DNA of 64,000 nt from Brachionus manjavacas (GCA_019054805.1 JAHQIY010000007.1:3229501-3293500); one strand, 5' to 3'. Positions 25,401 through 39,086 are shown, counted from the first letter of the stretch. Numbers and translations are program-made. Notes: generated from the letters alone by a model not told the origin.

Positions 25401-28400
25401 TAGAAAAGACATGAGACTGACAGACTAAAACAAAACTGAGGTTCAATTAGTAATAATTTGCATGAAGCCAAAATCAAACAAAAATCAGTCTAAACAATTG
25501 AAAATTTAATTATTTTCAGAATTTTTCAAACTAATTAGGTTTTCTGTTACACTTGGTCTATACACAAAAAATGTTTACATATTTCAACTTGTTTATTTGG
25601 TACCATTTAACTGCTAGTTCCTAAAAATCAACACCATAAACATACACAGTATGAATCAAATTTATAAAACCAAAATCCGAATTGATTGCTAATTGTCATT
25701 GAAAAGATGCAACTATTTTACACTACAAGATAAGATAAAAAAAATTCAAGTCAAATCGAACCATATGAGATTGAGAGACAAGAACAGTTTTTGTTTACAT
25801 AAAGTTTATAAATAAATAATGCATGTGTAGGATATAAATGCAGGGCTAATTAGAAAATATATTGTTAGTTTCAATTTTTTTGATTAATTAAAAATTCCTT
25901 TAAAAATTTAACCAAAAGATTTAGAATAAAGAACTCGGTATGTGCGTATGTTTTTGATATACCTTAAAGGTTAGGAATAAATAATTTAGGATATTTAAAA
26001 TATTTTCGAATCTTAATAGGATTAAATCAATGATCTGAATCTCTTTAGTTTTAAGTTTCTTTTATTAGCCTTTCAAAAATTCAAATTTAATTAATTAATT
26101 AATTTTATATTTGTCATTTCTTTTTTAGATTTTCTTTGGATAGTATCTTAATCCATCAAGTCAAAATTCACTCGCTTGACAAATTATTTTCGTGTAACAG
26201 TTTATTATGATAGGTCCTGATCGATTAAAAATTAATGACCAGTCTAAACAATAAAATTTATACCAAACAAAAATTCATCCATTATTTTTTCCAATAAATA
26301 ATTATACAACAAAATGCATAGGCTCACCATCTGCATTAGACCAGATTAAATTAATTTAAATACCAGAGGGATAAGATTCTAAGAATTATAGCCCATAAAT
26401 TCTGTTTTACTACAAGAATTTCAGTCTATATATTAAAAAGGCTATAACTTGTTTAAAATTAAAAAAAAAAAACAAATTAAAACAAAAAATGTTCTACATT
26501 TACTTAATTTCGGTTTCGATTTCTTTTTACTTTTTTTGTTTTTTTTTATGCAGTCTAAGTAAATTTAGTGTTTTCTTTTAAGGGATTCACAAAAGAGGGT
26601 TCAATAAAAGGCTATAAATCAATTTTTTTTTAAACTAGGCATTGTCAGATTGAGTACAAAATTGAAAAAAATATTTCCTTTTTTGAAAAAATTAAAGATT
26701 CTCAAAACAGAATTACGCCAAAATTTAATATGCCAAAAAAACAAAAATAAAACATTCATAAGATCAGATTTTATTGAAATAAAAATTAACAAAATATCTT
26801 ACTCAAGGTAAAATCAAAAACACTATTTAGCAACTTTTTGAATTTTTGATTTTAATTTAAAAAAAGGAGACTTTTTTGTTCAATTTGTACTAAATTTGTA
26901 CCCTTTTTAAAATAGTTTTTTTTGTTTAAAAAAATTCGAAATAAAAATTAAATTAAATTTTTTTAGATTGTACATTAAATAAAAACGGAATCTTAATTTA
27001 AATTTTATCATTTTTTTAAAAGAAATATCATTTTATTTATTAATTTGAAATTTTTTTTTTTTGAAAATCAAAATTAAAAAAAAGAATTTCCTCAGATTTT
27101 TTTTTAATTCCTTCACATCAACGAATTTCGTTTTTAAGTAAAGTGAAATAAAAAAATAAGTTTAAAACAGATTGTGTTATATGTGTATTGCTATTCTGCA
27201 ATTCACAGTTGGATATGGCACTGTGGTAAGCTTAGCCAACAAGTCAAACTGCTTTGGACATATCAAAACAATTGAATCAATTTTCTAAGTTTAGCTCGAG
27301 AAAGTGTAAGAAATAGTTTTGTTGATTACTTGAATTCCAAATTTTTTCTATCCAAAAAAGCATGAAATTTTGTCACATTGGAGGATTATCCAAGTCGGAT
27401 TGTTGATTTTTATCATATCCAGATATGTCTCGGTATGCTACCACTAAGGAGATAAATATTGTTCGATTGATTTTATCTTCATAGTTCATTAACTCTAGGT
27501 ATGTACATATTAATGAAGTCACAGTCGAAAGATATTTAGAATATTTTATCTACACGTTATTGTAGATGAAATCCTACACTTGTAATTTATATTCATTTAT
27601 TTTGAAATTAATTTAAATGACATAAAGATTAATGGAATTAATATTCTTGTCAGGAAATAAATTGTGAAGTTTTGATTTTAGCTCGTTTGTAAGAGATAAA
27701 TTAGTATTAATGAAAAATCATGAGGAAAAATTTGATATATTTGAACAAATTGATTTTAGTGAACTCAATACTAGGAACAAGTGGAAGCGGATTTAATAAA
27801 CCATTTAGAAAATAAAAAGGTGTATAGAAAATTTTGTAATCGATTTTTTTGTAAAACATGAAATCAAGCAAGCATAGATTAATATCATTGCAAAATTTAT
27901 TTTCATTTTTGTTCATGCTTAATTATCTTTTTTCATTTTTCTGCCTTAATAATGATTGTTATTAATCACTTTGCACTAACAACCAAAAGTTAGCCTTAAG
28001 AAACGAATCGAAGATCTATAAGCTTATTAAAATAATTCAAATTATTTAATTCAAATTAATAACAAGATCTTGATGTCCTTGGGGCCTATGAATTATTAAA
28101 CACATCGATTATTCGGTTAAGATTGACTTTTTCTTTTGTTTGAACAGACTCATCTATTTCGTCAAGTAATTCACTTAAACAAGTACTCAATTAATTAAGG
28201 GTTTGAGGAAATCTATACTTGAGAGGATTATCAAAAAGAACCAGCTTGAAAAAAATGACTTTTCTTGAGGAAAATGCTTTCAGGTTGTCCGTAAATGGCC
28301 TTAATTAATGTTTACCCCTTAAAAAAATCACTCAAGGCTTTATATAATTCAGTTTTATTTTTGATTTAAATAATTTAATGAGGCAAAATGTATATAATTT

Positions 28401-31124
28401 AACATTTCCGTATCTTTAGTTTTTTTTTATAATATTTTTTGTGTAATATTTTAGAAATCAAAAAAACTTACTTGATTTTCTGAAAAATTGAACAAAAGAT
28501 ATTCGAAAATTTGATGACTTAGTAGGCTAATATTTTAAGTTAAAATTAAAATCCTAATTTGATTTTCTTTTTTATTGAATTTCTTTTTTTCTTTTGTTGA
28601 GTTATTGAATTAAAATTTTAAAATGTACCGAAAAAAATTGGGAAAAAATTTTGGCTATTCTAAAAGTCTTTGTTCATGAATTAAAAAACCAAAATTAAAA
28701 GTTAAATAAAAGACTTAAAGGTCCAAGATTGAGGATTAAAAATAAGTTTTAAAAAAAATTCATTTTAATTTTATTTTAATATTTTTATGCCGAGAAAAGT
28801 TAGATTTTTCGGATTTTAGAATTTTTGAATTTTAAAAACTACTAATAAACACGAAAGATTTTAGGACATGTACAAAAAGGGTGACGATTTTTACATGGTT
28901 GTTAATGCATGAGCCAAAGTCAAGAAATTAAAGAGTAATCAACACTTAATCTTCCAAAGGCTTAGACTTATTCCATCGAGTAGTGCATTCGAAAAGAAAA
29001 TTTATTTTATGAAATTTTATTTTATTTTAATTAATTAAAATCTATGTTGCATTAATTGTTTTTTTGAAAACAGGACTTGGCTTAGGTTACTTCATTATTT
29101 TCACTAGCAAAATTAGACAAAAAATAATTTAATAAATTTTTAAAACTGGTAACTAAAAATCAATTTTTTACGAACGAATATTTTGATGAAAAGTAGCCAA
29201 CAAAAAATATTTAATATATTATTTTAGGAAACTTTAAAAATAAAATTTATAAGGTCTTTTTTTAAAGCCAGAAAGTGTCAATTCAAAACTAGTCTGACTG
29301 GAATAGCAACGAAGAGTCAAACTTTTCGAATTAAATTAAATGAAATAAAAATTCAAAATTTTATTTTAAGACTTTTTTCTAATTGAATTTTAATAAATTT
29401 TTTGTTTACAATTGACTTAAACTGTCTAGGCAAAGCACACAAACTGTGTAAGTAATAAATATATATATGAATTGAGAACAAAATTTTTATTTTTAATTAT
29501 AGACAAAATTATTTAAATAATTATCAGTCTAAATTTAAAATGATGTCCAAAGCAAATAGCACGTTTATAAAACAGTGTAATTTTCTTTTAGATTGATGTG
29601 TCCACTAGAGGATAAATAAAAATATTCAAAGGTAATATTTACAAACGATGGTTTAATATTTATTTAACTAGATTTAAATCATAAATAAGAATTTGTGATT
29701 ATTTGTAATTAATACTTTAGCGTTGCGATTTGACTTGTAATTTAAGACATTTTTTAAACCGGGTCCATTTGTTTTTATTTAAATGCCTTGTCAAAAAATG
29801 ACTAGTCACAGAAAACCGGTCGAAACGAGCAACAGACGGTAATCGGAGAAACAGTTTTTAATACTAACAAAAGAATAAAACAATAGCACGAAAATGAATA
29901 TTAAAATTCAATTTAAACACCTTTTATTTTTGAGGCCAATTCCCAGAAAGGAAAATTATTAATCATGAAAGCTAGATTTAAGTGGACACACAACTGTCTT
30001 TGGGGAATCGAATATCGATTAAATTCCGATTCAATTATCTTCATGAATTGAGTTATCAGTTTTTTAAATAGTCCTTTGGGAAAAAGTCTTGGCTAAAATT
30101 TCAATATAGCACTTTGTGTGCACGAATTTCTAGCTAGATTAGATTGTCGCCTCTTGGCTAGAGTCGCGCTGCTTGCTGCCAAATTCCACAGCTACAACTG
30201 TTCAATTAATCAAATAGATCAATAGTTTTTCTCTCTCTTGTTTTAGCTTTTTTTGTACAATTTTGCTGCCGTATCTATAAATATTTTTTTTCATCGTGAA
30301 CACTTTGTTAAATGTTTATCATCTAGAAAAATTATTTTGTTTTATTTGTATATCAAATTGAAAGCAGCAAAAAATAAAAATTAATTGAAATTCTTTTTTC
30401 AATTAGGAAAAGTTAAAAGTACAGGCATTGAGTTTTATTTGTTTATTGTAAATATTTCCAACAATGCTCTTGAACAGTTTTTAGCAAAGTTGTTTCACTC
30501 TTCTGCGTTTTTAATTAATTTGAATATTTCGTAGATTATTGATTTCTAAGTTTTTGATAAGCAATTGATTGAGTTGAAACTTTTCTGCATAGTTTTTTTT
30601 TTTTTTAAATATTTTTGAACTTAAGGTTAATTATTGACCGCTCGATTTAATTGTATCTCATTAGGATTTCTTTCATAACACTGTTACTTATTAGCAAAAT
30701 TGTTTCATTTAAAAGATTATAAATTTTTTTAGCATTTAACCAAGCAATAATACTTAATTAGTAAATTTGATGAATAGCTTAACTAAATGGAACTATTTAG
30801 AAACTATGATTTTACCGAAGATATTCTATAGTTATTTTCGAATTTCTTTCAAATTGTTTTTAATTTTATTTAGAATTTTTTTTTTCTAGAGCATTCATAT
30901 TCAACATTTTTGTATAAAGATAAAATTAAGAATCTCTCTTCTTAAAGAATAGAATTTCTGTGGATAGTGGTTCCTAGACCCTAGGAGTGGAAAACCGGTT
31001 ATATCAATTGAATAAAAAAATTTTTTATTTTTTTTATTTTTCATTTCTTTAATTAAATGATAAGCAAAATTTCAATTTTGATTTGAAAAATTGAATTTTT
31101 TTTTAGGTTCATTAAATTAATTAT

Positions 31125-31182
31125 GAACGGGGTCTCATTCCTAGTGGTGCCAAATGTTGCTGGGTAGTTCGATCCGGCAAGT
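31125..31182 (+). ncRNA. Very weak tRNA-like segment
   Basis: An unusually GC-rich patch in the desert contains CCTAGTGG and, about 35 bp on, GTAGTTCGATCC, which resemble degenerate A and B boxes. Stems do not form convincingly. It could be a decayed SINE or chance. Confidence 0.12.
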
Positions 31183-32212
31183 ATTTTATTATTTCACTAA
31201 AAAACTAAAAAGCATATGGATCTAGGTTTAAGAAATTTGATAGAATTATGATTATATGTTTTGGTTTATGGAATTTAATGCACGATTCTCTTATCTATTA
31301 GGACCCGATTTTGGTTTTTAACGTAAGTTTTGATCCAAAATATTTTTAGAAAAAGTCAAAATAATTTCACAGAGTAGTATTACAGATAAAATCTATATAA
31401 ATTCATAAAAAAATTATTTATTTGAAAAATCTTTTCAAACGAAGGATTTGAAAATATTTTTATCTCAGTTTTAATCATTTGTATGAATAACAGAACCCAA
31501 AGACACTAAGTGTGCTTGGTGATCTGTCCATTAGGAACTGCAGCAATACAGAATCTGTTGCTTCCATGAATACGAAAATCGTCCAAATTGATTAAACTTT
31601 TTTAAAGCTTAGGATTTTAAAACCATCTAGTTGCTTTGCTCGCAATTTTTTGGTGGTATTACCATGACATGATCTACTACAACACATTTTTTCCCTTCTC
31701 AATTAATTTCAGAAAAAAGACTCACTTCTTTTCTTTTTGTTTGTCTTGTAACGTGGTACTGATTGTTCCTGTTTGAAAATTTTGTGTTTATTTTTTTGAA
31801 AAATAGATTATACGATTTACTCCGGGGCAATTTAGAGCAGTTTTAGTCCCCTTGTTTGCAGTAAAAAAGCATTAAAAAATTTTGAAGTGTTTTTTTAGTA
31901 TTTAATTTATTTAATTTTAATTTTTAATTTATTTATATTGTAGGTATTTTAAACTTATCTGAGAGAATGGTATCATAGTTTATTTCTTCTGCAACCAATT
32001 TAAGAATTGATCTTGACGAGATTTTTAGAGCTTTGTGGAAAGCTTGTTTTAATCGAAACTCTGAGAATTACGTTTTAAAATATTTGAAAATTTTTCAAGT
32101 CTCAAACTTTAAATTAAAGAATTAGTGTTATTGTGTGACATTATGCCTAGTTCGGAGATACATTCAAGTCTTTTGTTTTCTTTTAAATGATGCTTTAATG
32201 GCAAAATGTTTT

Positions 32213-32397
32213 AAGCTTTAATTTTAATGTATTTTGTTTAAAGTCTTGATGAAGCTTATTCTGATTCTGAAAACATTCTATTCATCTTTCGACTATGAAC
32301 TTTGAAGGGGCTAAGTATCTCAATTTATAAAATTACATTATATTCAAAAAAAATTATTTTGTGAAAAATCAAAGTATCATAGAATTTGTAGAAATTT
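32213..32397. repeat. Left copy of a ~185-bp imperfect direct repeat
   Basis: This sequence is similar along its length to 32907-33112: both begin AAGCTTTAATTTTAAT and share ATTATATTCAAAAAAAATTAT further on. The copies have diverged by substitutions and small indels. They bracket the LINE fragment and may be an old, long target site duplication. Confidence 0.5.
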
Positions 32398-32906
32398 AAA
32401 ATTCTTTCAAAATTAAAATCAACTTCGTAGCTTTTCGTTGTATTTTTTCTAATTCCTTCTTATTCTCTTTCAAATAAGGATTCCAAATACCAACTATTTA
32501 TTCAATAAATGGTGAACAGCAGTTTAACTTCACTAGCGTCAAGAAATTTTAGGTTTTTCCAAATCATTCCCAAAATCTTATTCGCTCTGCAAGAACAGCA
32601 GCTAACTTTTGGACCCTATTTTTAAAAAATTTGAAAAAACACACCCAAAAATCCTTTTCCAAATTTTTTTTGTCAAATGACTTTGTTCCATGCTTATCAA
32701 AAATTGTGTAGGCACACTGAGGATTTTTTTCTCCAATATGCATAACTTCACAGTTCTCTATCTTTAAATAAGTCGCCCAAGCCATCTCCAGCTGGAAACA
32801 GTTTTTATTTGGCTTTGAAAAGATGAGTTATTCTCAAAATAGAAAACCGCTGCTATGGTTTTTATAACATCAGCATAGACTTTTGCTCCACTTCTTAAAG
32901 ATTCTG
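32398..32906 (-). pseudogene. Truncated LINE reverse transcriptase relic
   Basis: Minus-strand frames read the C-terminal part of a non-LTR reverse transcriptase: SGAKVYADVIKTIA (a mutated YADD region), NCEVMHIGEKNPQCAYTI, EKDFWVC, then WNPYLKENKKELEKIQRKAT. The order and the WNPYLK...IQRKAT block match the same part of the LINE at 44487-45114. The copy starts just before the YADD region, lacks its last ~65 residues and has stops and frameshifts, so it is dead. The 32564-32785 minus frame is its longest open piece. Confidence 0.75.
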
Positions 32907-33112
32907 AAGCTTTAATTTTAATTTAATTTGTAGAACCTCTTGAAGAAACTTGTTCTAATTCTTAAAACCATCTTTGGACTATGGGTTTTTAAGAAGCTTA
33001 GTATCCCAATATAAAATGTCATAGGTTATTGCAAATTTTATTATATTCAAAAAAAATTATCTTTCTTTTTTGCAGAATCAGAGTCCCAAAGAGTTTGTTT
33101 AAACTTCCATAT
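32907..33112. repeat. Right copy of the ~185-bp imperfect direct repeat
   Basis: Partner of 32213-32397. It starts exactly where recognisable reverse transcriptase sequence ends on the 5' side, as expected of a target duplication next to a 5'-truncated LINE, but the divergence between copies makes the interpretation less sure than at 44393-45208. Confidence 0.45.
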
Positions 33113-36100
33113 TTGGGGTATTTTTTTATTTTTATTTCTAAATTATAGCATTTAAAAGATGTCTAGAAATTAATTTTAATTTTTTTAATTTTAAATTGCA
33201 ATGGCCATTTCAAGAAACTACTTTTTCAGTCGAATCTATTAAATTATCAAAATTTAAGGTTATTTCAAAATACTTGTATATTTATTCATTTTTTTTGCAA
33301 AATTTTGTTAAAAATAGCTAATCAATAAGAAAATTGAATATATTTTCTTAGATTTGAATAGAATCCGGATTAATTGAAAATGTTTATACATTAAAGCTTT
33401 TATTTGTTAATTAAAAAATTTGAAAAAAATCTGATCAATTATTTGAACAAAAGATTAGAAAATAAATGTTGTTTAAATAAACTTCAAGTTAAACAGTAAG
33501 AAATAGAAATGTACAAAAAGTTCTAGATGCAAATTTTTGTTTTTATGTCGTGAATTAAAATCTTTTAATGGAAGATCGTAATCTGTTAGTAGAAACTTTG
33601 TTTTCTTTTGCATAGATTTTGTAATAAAATTTTTTTCTACTAATGTAATTAATTCTCTAGATGAGTGCACATTTACAATTAGCTAAACAAAAAAAAAGAA
33701 AAGAGGTTTAAGAGTTGTTACACAATTTGATTTAATGCTTGACTAGTGCTAATTTTTTTAAATAATTAAAGTCGGATTAGAAAGTGATTTGTAAACAAAA
33801 ATATTTTAAGATTATTTCAAATTATCCATTGTTTGTGTTCAATGACAAGTATTGTTCAATCGTTGTTCTATAAATATCCTGTTCTTCTATTATTTGAATC
33901 AATTAATCGGAACATTGACTCCAACAATACAACTTGTTCTCTACAACAACAAAAAACTCTGATTGCCATTATCTGATTTGAATCGATTCATTAAACCTAA
34001 TAATTAACTTTTCCTTTATTCTCAGTTGTTTTTCAATTTGTAAGAATTTTTTATCTATTCATTGAATAGAACCGATGCCAGAGCTTTTCTTTCTACTTTG
34101 TTCTCATGTTCGATTGAATCGGATGAATGACAATAAGTCAAATTAATTTGGTTTGTTAAAATCTTTTTGATATAAGTACACCAAGGCCGACAGAGAAAGG
34201 CAAAAATCAATCAGATTTTAACTTTTAAAGTAAAATCTGATAGCAATCTCATTGTTGTTGCCTAAACCCCAAATATAGGTATTCTCTCATTGATCGTATT
34301 CTAATCAAGATAAAATCTTATTAGTTTTTTTTTAGTATTTAATGATCATATCGCAGGCAATCTCTATCCGATCATAGTTTTTTCTAAATGTCAAATTCAC
34401 TACCTGTCTTAAGAAATGGAGGAAATAATAGTGGGTCAGTCAAATAGTCTTGGGCGGCGAGTCATTTTATTTATTCATTTCCTTCAAGTTGAGATGCGTG
34501 ACTAAAATATGGTGATATATGCTTTCAGAGTGAACCTTGAATTTTTCTGAAATACAGTTTTGATATTTTGATTCCACTGGCCATCTAATGAACCAAATAG
34601 CCACAGTCTATTAGTAAATTATCAACTAGAAATTTAATTACTTGGTTTAATTTCGATTAAAATTTCTAATCACTGATCAATTCATGCCTAATATACTATG
34701 CTAAGTTATTTAGATAAAATATCAAATCGCTATAAAATTAAAAAAAAAAGCTCTATTTATTTGTCTATTTAGCATTAATTTGAGAGAAAAAAAAACTTTA
34801 TTTTGTGTACAGATTTTTTTAGTAAACCATTGCTAAAAGTGAATTTTATTGATAAGTTTAATATTGGATATTAGCTGTTAACTATTAATGGAATTGATCG
34901 CTTTTAGCCTCGAGATTGACTAGAATGATTAGATAATTCTATGGGTAAAGGGGATTTAATAAACAGAAACAAAAAGGACAAGTAATGCAATCATTAATAA
35001 TGTTTTTATCAATTGATATTATAGTATTTAATCATAAAATAAATGCCATTTTTCATCCTATCTTTCTTTATTTTATAATTTATTTGTTCCGAAGAAGATA
35101 TTTTTAATTAAAACACCATGAGCGAATTTAGTTGTTTTTTTATTTGCGTTGTGTTGGCTACCATTTTGAATCGATAGCATTTTAAGCATGAGATAGTAGC
35201 CCTACAAGGTAAATATTAATCAACAATGAAAAAAATTAAGTGTTAGTTTAATGATAATATTCAATCCATAGAAGTATGCTTGATACCCTATTTTTTAAAG
35301 AGATAAATATTTGTTTTAGTTCACAAATTGAGTTTTATTCAAAAAGAAAATTAAGTTTATCAATAAAATTTTAAACTTTTTATTAAATAATTGTTTTTGT
35401 TTTTTTTCTATTTTTCAAAAATTTGGTAACAATAGAACAGAACGCTAAAAAGTCTTAATTTATTTTTCTAGATTTAACTTCAAAAAATTTTAAATGACTT
35501 TGAGTTACAAAACTCCCTACATCATTAGCCTTTAATTACAAAAAGTTTTTAGAGTTTTTGTTTACAAGCTTAAAAGGAAATAAAATACGTTTGAAAAATA
35601 AAAATATCTTTAAACCATCAATTCATTTATTGTTCTCCATTACCACAGAGGTGCGTTCTATTTCTGTATTTCTAAAACTGTTATCAACATTTAATTCAAA
35701 AAGTTTACTCAACTTTTTTTCTAGAGGTTAAAAGCTGATTTTTTTTATATAGTGCATAACTGAATAATTAATATTTAATTTATGGTAAAATTTTTCAAAT
35801 TAAACAGAAACTAAATCCCTTAAATAACCATTTTAATTTTCGCTAAAGTCACATTTAAATTTATTTAAAAAAAATCTTTTAGTAAATAAAAAACCAAATG
35901 AAGATTTTTTAAAGAATTGAGATAAACATTAATAAAATAGGACAATATGGTCATATTTTTGTATTTTAAAACAAATCCCGATGAAAAGGGTAATTTTTCA
36001 ATAAAAAATATTTTAGAGTGGTAAATTTTGCCGAGATTATGCACATCACTAGCAGACTTTTTTTCATTTAAATTTTATTCTCTTCTATCTTCTATATTCT

Positions 36101-38048
36101 AAATTTGGTAATTTTAATAATTCGAGAACATGATAGCAGACTTTGCATTTTTAATAAAAACAAAATTTATCAAATTTTCTTTTTCCTATCATGAACTTTT
36201 TATTTAAACGTGGTAATTCAAGCAAGTGGTCGAAAGGAAGGACTAAATTCCATTCCATACAACCTGGGATTCAATCCCAAACTATATTTTTAATAGTAAA
36301 AAAATACTAGCAGACTTTGACATGCAACTGTGATGCAACTGTGTTTGTTGCACCATGATACATTTTAAAGAACCGGTTTTTAAGCTATAATTTTTTCGTC
36401 ACATTGTTCTGTTTTTTTTTTACACAAATTTTTTCTTTAAAACATTTTATTTAATAAAATTAAAGGTTGTTATTTTTTTTTATATTTTGGCATATTTTTT
36501 TGCCAAGATGATTCGCATATTACAAGGTAATCTCGTTATGCAAATCTTTAGATCAAACATGTGGCAACAGATCGTATCTAGTTATTAATGGTCGAACAAG
36601 TATCTCAAATTTGATAAAAATCACTAGTGAGAAATCAACAAATTGTTCTACTTAGGGAAAATCAATTGTTTGGGAATAGGCCGACGTCGGCTTTTGCATT
36701 TTATAATTTGATTTGAACACGTCTTAATTACAAAGAAATAGGTAATAGAAATCAAAGTTTGCTTTTTATATTATCACTGTGATTAATTACAATTTGGCAA
36801 ATATATCGCATTGTAATCAATATCCGATGCAACTATGCACACAAAAATTTAGTTTAAATAATAATGATACTTTATGTGATTAAATCAAGCGGTCAACTTA
36901 AAGCAAAACGTAAATACTTGCTGAAAACATGCTGAGCAAATAAGAAATATTTATACGCTTGATGTTAAATATTTCCAGTTTCCTCCTTTAAATCTACATT
37001 AACTAACTTGTTCGAACAGGTTCATGAAGCTATCAAGTTACATTTCCTCTTACACTAGATCTATAAATAAACTACTTTCTTAATGTTTTAGTTTATTCAC
37101 TTGTAACAGATGTATGAATAAATCGAACGTTCGATGCCACTAGGTGTCTAATTTATACCATGAATAATTGCTGTTTTGATAACTCATCCGATCTCGATCC
37201 AAGTCTGTTACGCTAAAGCGATGAGTAATGATGATAAGAATGGAACACCAGGGGAGATGAAAGACAATTAATTTACGCAATTCTTGGACCGTGAAGTCCA
37301 CCACTATATATTTCTAGGCACTTTATCTCAAGATATCTCAAGGACTTTAAGAAAAAAATTCTCTTTTTAAATTCAATTTTCTTTAAAATAAATTAATCAA
37401 AAATTTTCGGATTTTTTTTCTCGAAAGAAATAAGTCTAATAAATATTTGAAGTATTGTAAGTAAATTTTTTCTTTAAAATTAAAATTTTTTAAAAAATTT
37501 TCACTTTTTTTTCAAAAAAAAATAATAATAAACAAAAGTGTTAGTTGATGAAACTCCAATTTTTTTCCTCAAGAGAAAAAAAATATTTGCAGGATTGTAA
37601 AAAATTTTTTTTTTTTTAAATTAAAATTCATTAAAAAATTGCCAGATTTTTTTATTCATAAGTTTTCAGTTGTGGCCATTTAATTAAGGAAATTAGTATT
37701 TGATGTGTCTGTCAAAAAATTTCATTTTTATTCTGAGAAAGACGCTTTTAATGAATGGGACACATCCTGTCTTTTCGAAAAATAAAATAAATGCTCTTTA
37801 AAAAAAAAGGTCAATAAACTCTGATTACAGGAAAATTATTTTTTAAATTGTTGCCCATTTTCCACTTGATCTAAATCACCAAGCAAATTTATAAACAAAT
37901 GGTTATCATGTTACAAAAAATTTAAATTTTCTTGTTTTTTTTATTTAGAGTTTGTTTTGTCTTAAATGTTCGATTCGGAATATTAATTAGAAGTAAATCT
38001 GGGATTTTAAACTGTTGGATCTTCAAATCATTTTGAACAAGGTTAAAA
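33113..38048. other. Non-coding, upstream of the sulfotransferase gene
   Basis: AT-rich sequence with no conserved frame. The part from about 37100 to 37330 is less AT-rich than its surroundings and may belong to the promoter or a 5' UTR exon of the sulfotransferase gene. Two CpG-containing perfect palindromes occur: GCCGACGTCGGC at 36680-36691 and ATCGAACGTTCGAT at 37122-37135. A weak tRNA-like element lies at 36212-36285. Confidence 0.45.
36212..36285 (+). ncRNA. Weak tRNA-like remnant (Ser-like)
   Basis: The sequence TGGGATTCAATCCCA (36265-36279) forms a 4-bp T-arm stem with a 7-base loop, preceded at tRNA-like distance by AAGTGGTCGAAAGG, which recalls the D-arm of tRNA-Ser. The anticodon and acceptor stems do not pair well. 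A decayed tRNA or SINE is more likely than a functional gene. Confidence 0.2.
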
Positions 38049-38918
38049 ATGAACTGGACAAATTTATTAATTCTGTGCTGGATAATGGTCACCGGGAGTG
38101 AGGGATTGGAGATGCTCAGAAAACGACTTCCGGATGCAATTTTGATCGGAGCCAAAAAAAGTGGGACTCGAGCTTTGCTCACATTTATTTCAATTCATCC
38201 AAATGTGAGTACTGCTAATCCAGAGATTCATTTCTTTGACAAGTACTACCATTTGGGTATTGACTGGTATCGGTCCCAAATGCCCTTTGCCAGTCAGAAT
38301 CAAATTGTGATCGAAAAAACCCCTAAGTATTTGGTGGACCCAAAAGTTGCCCAGCGAGTATACAAAATGAATAAGAATGTTAAATTAATAGTAATTTTGC
38401 GGAATCCGATTTCGCGCGCAATTTCCGAATTCGTGCAAACCCAATGGAAACAAAAGAGAAACATTTTTGATGTAGATGAACAAGCCAGGCGGTTCACTCG
38501 TATGCTCTACCAAAACCGTAGAGGCAATTTGACAATAAGAAAAAATTGGAGCGTTATCAGAAATGGAATTTATGTCAAGCATGTTAAAAATTGGCTGAGA
38601 TATTTTCCTCTAGAAAGTTTTATATTTATTAATGGAGACAATTTGGTAAGAAATCCTCATCAAGAAATGGAAAAGCTTCAGGAGTTTTTGGCCATTAAGC
38701 CGATCATCACCGAGCGCAATTTTGTCATTACCAAGCAAAAGAGAGGCTTTCCATGCATCCGCTTGAAGCCTGACTCGGATCGAGTTAAGTGTCTGAATGA
38801 ACAAAAGGGTCGTCAGCATCCTAAAATTAATCCGAGTGTATTTCAAGATTTGGATGAGTTTTACAAGCCATTCAATAAAGAATTTTTCGAATTAATCGAC
38901 CAAGAGCCTTTTTGGTAA
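38049..38918 (+). CDS. Hs3st: Heparan sulfate glucosamine 3-O-sulfotransferase
   Basis: A single uninterrupted exon encodes 289 residues. A hydrophobic N-terminus (LLILCWIMV) acts as signal or membrane anchor for the Golgi lumen. The PAPS 5'-phosphosulfate loop is IGAKKSGT (33-40). The catalytic block NPEIHFFD carries the Glu, His and Asp (59, 61, 64) known from 3-O-sulfotransferases. The 3'-phosphate motif is KLIVILRNPISRAISEF. A disulfide pair in GFPCIRL...RVKCLNEQKGR and the ending FFELIDQEPFW complete the fold. It transfers sulfate from PAPS to the 3-OH of glucosamine in heparan sulfate. Length and motif spacing fit the HS3ST1/HS3ST5 type, judged from memory. The ATG used is the first that includes the hydrophobic segment. 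An AATAAA lies 160 bp after the stop. Confidence 0.92.
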   Translation: MNWTNLLILCWIMVTGSEGLEMLRKRLPDAILIGAKKSGTRALLTFISIHPNVSTANPEIHFFDKYYHLGIDWYRSQMPFASQNQIVIEKTPKYLVDPKVAQRVYKMNKNVKLIVILRNPISRAISEFVQTQWKQKRNIFDVDEQARRFTRMLYQNRRGNLTIRKNWSVIRNGIYVKHVKNWLRYFPLESFIFINGDNLVRNPHQEMEKLQEFLAIKPIITERNFVITKQKRGFPCIRLKPDSDRVKCLNEQKGRQHPKINPSVFQDLDEFYKPFNKEFFELIDQEPFW

Positions 38919-39080
38919 CAACACTTGTGCATAAATTATTTTTTCTTAATTTGATCCGGTTTAATTTTTTATTTTTTCATGTAAATTTCGAACAAAAATT
39001 ATAAATATTCTGTATTATATTGTTAATATCCAGCTGAATAATTATTTGAACAATTTTTAACTGATAATCTCAAAATTTTT

Positions 39081-39086
39081 AATAAA
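39081..39086 (+). terminator. Probable polyadenylation signal of the sulfotransferase gene
   Basis: AATAAA about 160 bp after the stop codon, followed by a T-rich stretch (GTTTTTCTTTGTTTTG). This spacing is typical of a short 3' UTR in such genomes. Confidence 0.45.

Larger units (their letters stand above)
20376..32212. other. Gene desert, no gene seen
   Basis: Almost 12 kb of AT-rich sequence in which I found no conserved reading frame on either strand. A few open frames of 69-86 codons (for example 21721-21981 plus, 27707-27916 minus) have low-complexity AT-driven composition. A short inverted repeat at 22324-22444 and a weak tRNA-like B box near 31164 are the only structures noted. The region may carry regulatory DNA of flanking genes or very old transposon relics. 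Confidence 0.5.

Noticed and set aside
28060-28340. Possible minus-strand coding remnant
   Set aside because: A short stretch looks protein-like, but stops are frequent and no family pattern could be recognised.
34425-34475. Transposon-terminus-like sequence (TAGTGGGTCAGTC...)
   Set aside because: Only a single end-like motif; no inverted partner or transposase nearby.
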